Below, piece by piece: positions 59,017-64,000 of a stretch of 64,000 bases of DNA. This DNA is from Cryptomeria japonica. Its lineage: Eukaryota > Streptophyta > Pinopsida > Cupressales > Cupressaceae. Position 1 is the first letter of the stretch. Every line of letters begins with the position of its first letter. A model generated the notes under the pieces. That model searched no databases. It was not told where the DNA came from and was given only the letters and a program-made list of their open reading frames with translations. The translations under genes and the position numbers were made by a program. Location of the stretch: the NCBI RefSeq assembly GCF_030272615.1, contig NC_081410.1, forward strand, positions 123,059,140 through 123,123,139, written 5' to 3'.

Positions 59017-60610
59017 GTGTAGGAGCACCCTTTCAAGCTCTCCCTCCTTCTTGTTTTGTTGGTGTTATGCTTCTTATGAAGCCATTGTACATAAAATAAT
59101 GAGCCATGTGCTCATAGGTCCTAGTTAGGGTCCTAGTGGAGATCTTAGGGGTCATAAGTCAAGATTGTGGTTTTCTTGAAAATGGAGGGTATGTGTGTCT
59201 TTGTGGTGTTTAGGGGTCCTTTATAACATGGTGGTGTCCTTAGGTTGGCCAATGTGGGCTTAGGATTCATAAAAAGCAACATTGAGAAAGTTGCTCAAAA
59301 GTTGCAAAAGTTGCATGACAACTTTTAAAAGTTGTCAAGCAACTTTTCCACCAAGAGGTCAAAATCCTTAGTTTGGCATGGACAACCCTAATATGGGCAC
59401 ACAGACTAAGGTCAATGTGGTATAAGTATTTGCAAACTCTGAATGAATGGGTTGGATGTCAGAGATTGTACGGCCCAAGCAAGAAGAGCTTGACTGTGAC
59501 TGTTTGTTGGTTACCAGTCAGATTGAATGAAGTTACCGAGCAAGTAAATGGATTGAACTGCGTGCAAAACTATGTGAAATGTCTTCTATGGTGTAAATAA
59601 TTTCATTGTGAGTGATTAGTTTAGGTTTTTGTTTACCGGTTGAGTGTATTTGTAAATAGTTTGTAAATTGCAGTCTCACTGTCCAGTTTTGGATTGGTTG
59701 TGCAAATGAAGTCATAACTCCATTCCCCATTGTGGAATCACCATGAAGCCATGGGGAATGGAAGTGAAGACCTTGTACTATAGTCCCATGCAAGCAGGGC
59801 CCTTAAAAATGCAGGAAGGCCAAGCAAAGACCCACTCCTAGGCGAGACTGGACAATGCCCGATTAGGAGAGGTCAAATTGCAGAGGTCTTGGAGAGCAAG
59901 GTTGGTCAGAGGAGAGTGCACCCTTTAGAGGAGGTGCAGAGGAGTGTGTGAAGAAACACTAGTGTGAAGGAGGAGCCTCCACCAATCCAAACATGGTGGC
60001 TAAAACATAAAACCTTCAATGTGACCCAAGCAGACCCCAAAAACCCTCACAAAAACCCTTGAAAACCTTAAAATCCACCAAGGACAGTGTACGGACACTT
60101 GGAGGCCTAAAACCTAGAAAATCCTTGAGTCCTTGCCAAATGAATGGCAGTCCATTTTGGGAGTTAGGGTTGTTTGTGCATCATTTGTGAGAGGGAGCCC
60201 TAAAAGACCGGGTAGGAGGCCTAATTGGTCCTAATCCTTGTAGCCCTATTTGAAGGCAAAAACACAAAATGGTGAAATCGGTAAGGGGTTGAAGGCTTGA
60301 AACCTCTTGGGGGCACATGAATGGGTGGGAAGACCATGAAATAGACTTGTTATAACCTTGCTAAGACCTTGGAAGGTGTGGAACAAGCCTAGCCCTTATT
60401 AGCCATAGTAAGGGGTTTTGAGTCTCATGAGTAGGTGAGACCTTAGGAGAAACATAGCAACTCATTGGTGGTGGATTGGGCAAGGTCAGGGGATTCCTCA
60501 AGCAAAGGAATTCCTAGAGACCCTAGGGTGTGAGGAGAACACCAGGTGATCCAAGGAAAGGATCCAAGAATATAGACTAGGCCAGTCTATCCCAAGCACC
60601 AACCCATCAA
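59017..60610. mobile_element. 1.6 kb insertion, probable solo LTR
   Basis: The 5' LTR is continuous here (GAGACGTGACCCC), while the 3' LTR is split with GATGTG before and GACGTG after, a six-base target duplication with one mismatch. The insert begins GTGTAGGAGCACCC and ends CCAACCCATCAA. It has no terminal inverted repeats or poly-A tail. A 75-codon frame at 59373-59600 has no domain. LTR nature is inferred from size and TG/CA-like ends only. Confidence 0.6.
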
Positions 60611-61582
60611 GACGTGACCCCTCCCAAACAACTATTCCATCCAAGGATGGGGATATATTAAGACCCACCCTCATTTGTCAAATAGGGAAGTAAGGAAAAT
60701 GGTATTATCTGCAGCACCGATGAGAGTAGATCAGAACTATTATTAAGTAACCAGTAGTAACGTCCCTATTCTGGGTGGTATGCTTAATATATGTAGCCCG
60801 ATAATGTTGTAGGCAGAATTTAATAATAATAATATTAGCATAAGTCTACAACAATATGCATAATAGTAATACTAAGGCATTCACATAATGTGGCAGACCA
60901 GATCTGACACATGTCAGATTTGTCTGCCATCACAACCATCAGGTAGAATAAAGGATCAATGCTTTGGCAAATGGGAGTACTAGTCATTTATATTATAGGA
61001 AATATAATTGATTTATATATATACAATAATTAATTTAAATGAATATAGTTAATAAATATTTTAATATATATATTAATGAATATTAATAATGAAAATTTTT
61101 AATAAATATATTAATGAATATTAATGATGAATATTTTAATGCATATATTAATGAATATTGATAATCAATATTTTAATACATATGTTGATGAATATAAGTA
61201 ATGAACATTTTTAATACATATGTTAATGAATGGTTATTAGATGTTAATGAATACATATCAATGAATAGTTAGGAATATACGTTAATAAATAAATGTGAAT
61301 TTTGGGCTAATGGATATTTTCTGAATATATGTTAGGGAATACATGTTAAATTAGGAATATGTAAATATGGATTATGGAATGAAAAATAGTAATAAAATGC
61401 AAAAATGTATTATAAATGTGATTACATGTTGGAGGCTATAGGGAGGAAACTCTCTTAGTCTAAGGGAGGGATTATGATAATCCCTAGGGCAGTATATATA
61501 CTAAATATCTATATGCATATATATGGCTTGGTTGACTAAGTTCATCCAAGAAGAGACGGATCTGGTCGGTCCCCTCTGAGGA

Positions 61583-62032
61583 CTTGGATGATGGGATACA
61601 TCATCCAAGGCAAGGAATTGACATATGGTCTTCCTTGGATGGCTTGGGTGTAAGAAATTACACCCAAGACGGGAATCGAATTAACCTTAGATTTCTTGGA
61701 TGGCTTGGGTGTAAGAGGTTACATCCAATACAGGAATCAAATTAACCTTCGATTTCCTAGATGGCTTGGGTGTAAGAGGTTACATCCAAGATAGGAATCA
61801 AAGTAACCTTCGATTTCCTGGATGGCTTGGGTGTAAGAGGTTACATCCAAGACAGGAATCGAATTAACCTTCGATTTCCTGGATGGCTTGGGTGTAAGAG
61901 GTTACATCCAAGATAGGAATCAAATTAACCTTTGATTTCCTGGATGGCTTGGGTGTAAGAAATTACATCCAAGACAGGAATCGAATTCACCTTCGATTTC
62001 CAGGATGGCTTGGAACCAAGATGTGTTCCAAG
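61583..62032. repeat. 61-bp hairpin array (3' LTR copy)
   Basis: It has the same architecture as 52857-53222 but at least one more complete unit. The unit at 61643-61668 pairs CTTGGGTGTAA perfectly with TTACACCCAAG, where other units have a G-T wobble. The last pairs CTTGGAAC with GTTCCAAG. Confidence 0.88.
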
Positions 62033-62233
62033 AAGGCGAGCTTCACAGCTGCCTAAGGACATATCTTCGTATGGCATTCGTATCCTTTTTTAGATAAGAA
62101 TTGTGATTAGTGTTAATTAAGTATTTTAAGGTTAAATTACAAGTTAGATTAGCTATATATGTATATTTGTTGTATTTCTAACAATCTGTTTTGCAGGACA
62201 GTGATCCCTAACTAGTAGGGACATTACAAATGA

Positions 62234-64000
62234 TCAAAAGGTATTCCACATGTCATTGTGAAAATATTTCTCTTAAATGCTTTGAAATTTTTTGTTAAAA
62301 ACTAGGATCTTAGATCACTAATAATTATAAATAAATATAAAATAAATAAAATGAGAACTTTTAGAAACACATGCTAAACATATTACACGATATATATGCA
62401 GGGAAAACCCTTTCAAATAAAAAACCTCATCAAGCATCATTCCATTATAAAACACTCATATAATGGTCTATTGAAGCATAAACCAAACATAGTAAAATGT
62501 TTCTCCTTACTTGCATAGTAATAGAATTCACTATTCATCTCCAAATCCCTATACTCTAAATGAGAGAAAACCCCCTTAAATATAGAAGAAAGGATGAGAA
62601 AATTTCCAATGGGGCATAAGTCACAAATCCAAAAACACCATTTATAAATCAAATAAATAATATAAAGATAAATTTTATGATGAAAAACTTTCCCTTGAGT
62701 GAAGTACCCATGATCTTCAACGTTCTTTCATCTTTTGTTAAAAATAAGAGTCTTTAGTAAAAGTTAAATAGCTTTGGTTACCATTTAATAAAGGGAAGCT
62801 CTTTCATTAATCTTTCAAGTCACATTGATTCTCGTAGAACTAATTTTGTATTCAATCTTTTGATCGAGAAGACATAAAAGATGTTGCTTCAAGTATTACC
62901 CTATTCATAGGATCAATCTTGCATCATTTATTTTGAAGACATAGTTCGAAGCAAATTTCTTGCAAAAAGGATAACCAACATAGTCAAAAAAATTTATTCT
63001 TGGTGCAAAACTAATGAAAAAACCATAATTAGTGATTAGCAATACTTTAAATGTACATTTATTATTTTTCATTGATTGTGTAGTATTTTTCAAATTTAAT
63101 ACCTATTGTATGAGTAACATTTAATCTAAATATGGTAAAGGTAAATCAAATTTATTACAAAGTAAGATTGGTCTTTTTATAGGATAGATATATGGTTTTA
63201 ATAAATACCAACTGTAATAACAACTATTTTGATCATATTATTTCTTATAGCACAATGCATACTTTGTTGTCTAATACATGTAATTGATCCTTAAATATAG
63301 TCACTTTGAATGACAAAATAGATGGACTTGTTATCTCTAATAGGTTATCTCTAATAGTTAATTCAATAAAAAGTAAGTTAACTATGTATAATTGTAAGGT
63401 TCTCTCTCCCTAAACTATATCACAAAAATAAATAAATGCTTAATTTTGTATTAATATAAAATAAAATACAATAATTCAATATTTACATAAAATGTCAAAT
63501 ACATCTCAAATGAAGTAGTTCTTAATCTAGGTATTAGCACATGAGAACGAGATAAATAAGAGTGCAAGTTAAGCTCTTATGTCATGAATAAACTCATGAC
63601 AAATAATAATGTACAAGTACAAGTGATATACAAGATATAATATATGAATAAAATAATTGGGTGTCTGAATGTTATCGAACCCAACAATCATCTACAAGTC
63701 TTGGAGATGAGAACATGGCCGAGGAAGTTTTTTGCCCAACCACAAAACTTACATTTCCCCCAAATCCTTCATAACATGAATAATATGCGACCCTGGATGA
63801 AATGCCTAGCTACCTAGAAACAATAGGTAGGAGGGAACTCCAATGCAACTTTACAAGTCTACGTGCATTTCTAATATGAACATGCAATGCCCTACTATCA
63901 GGATATGGAAAACAAACACATCAATGTAATTTTGCTAGTATACATTCATCTATTTCAACGAAATCTTGGTTTTAGCAAAAGCACTTTAAAATATCTGGGT
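62234..64000. other. no gene recognised
   Basis: AT-rich DNA with short frames only. No LTR terminus, primer site or repeat array was recognised up to the window end. Confidence 0.4.

Larger units (their letters stand above)
51456..62228 (+). mobile_element. complete non-autonomous Ty3/gypsy-type element, TSD AATGA
   Basis: It starts TGTCATGTCCCC at 51456 and ends GGGACATTACA at 62228, with AATGA at 51451-51455 and 62229-62233. The 5' LTR (51456-57275) and 3' LTR (58717-62228) align over their lengths once later insertions at 53229-57078 and 59017-60610 are removed. A primer site follows the 5' LTR. The interior is about 1.44 kb and lacks gag-pol. The first 130 bp of the 3' LTR and the polypurine tract are missing, so a deletion has removed that junction. 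Confidence 0.9.
58717..62228 (+). repeat. 3' LTR, left end missing, interrupted
   Basis: It matches 51585-53228 and 57079-57275 with low divergence, including identical long blocks such as TGGATTATGGAATGAAAAAT. The right edge is exact at 62228. Confidence 0.88.

Overview
The window reads as nuclear DNA of a seed plant, most likely a conifer and probably Cupressaceae-like. It is AT-rich and gene-poor, and dominated by old LTR retrotransposons nested up to three deep. One plant gene exon is recognisable. The minus-strand protein at 31.1-34.3 kb resembles the retroelement-associated hypothetical proteins I associate with Cryptomeria; that lineage guess comes from recall, not from a search.

Layout. 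1-938 is the 3' part of an LTR. 1295-5914 is a complete minus-strand non-autonomous element (target duplication TCAAG). 6261-9712 is a long LTR of the same superfamily as 1-938. 11688-16134 is a Ty3/gypsy element with a broken gag and no pol. 17221-21077 is a solo LTR split by a small Ty1/copia-type element (17732-19833, duplication TGCAT). 25593-39475 is another LTR element whose 5' LTR holds a solo LTR (26887-28422, TTTTC) and whose 3' LTR holds an 8.8 kb unit (30089-38862, TCGTG). That unit carries a roughly 1,075-codon minus-strand reading frame of unknown function and is itself split by a solo LTR (34397-35679, ATGTA). A LINE-type RNase H fragment follows at 39.5 kb, and a further solo LTR lies at 41280-42713. 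51456-62228 is a complete plus-strand element (AATGA), and each of its LTRs has taken a later insertion.

Host gene. Minus-strand 49152-49536 is the first coding exon of a secreted cyclase/kynurenine-formamidase-like protein. It has a signal peptide, the metal-binding HxGTHxDxPxH motif and a GT donor. No further exon was found.

Most unusual signal. Several unrelated LTRs carry small tandem arrays or clusters of short hairpins, and within an array both stem arms change together (compensatory changes). The clearest cases are 36487-38400, 52857-53222 with 61583-62032, and 56784-56980; weaker ones lie at 28019-28272 and 7332-7556. The second notable item is the 30089-38862 unit: its two ends share one target duplication but do not look like a matching LTR pair, and it carries the long reading frame.

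All identity statements come from reading by eye. No alignment, folding or database search was run.
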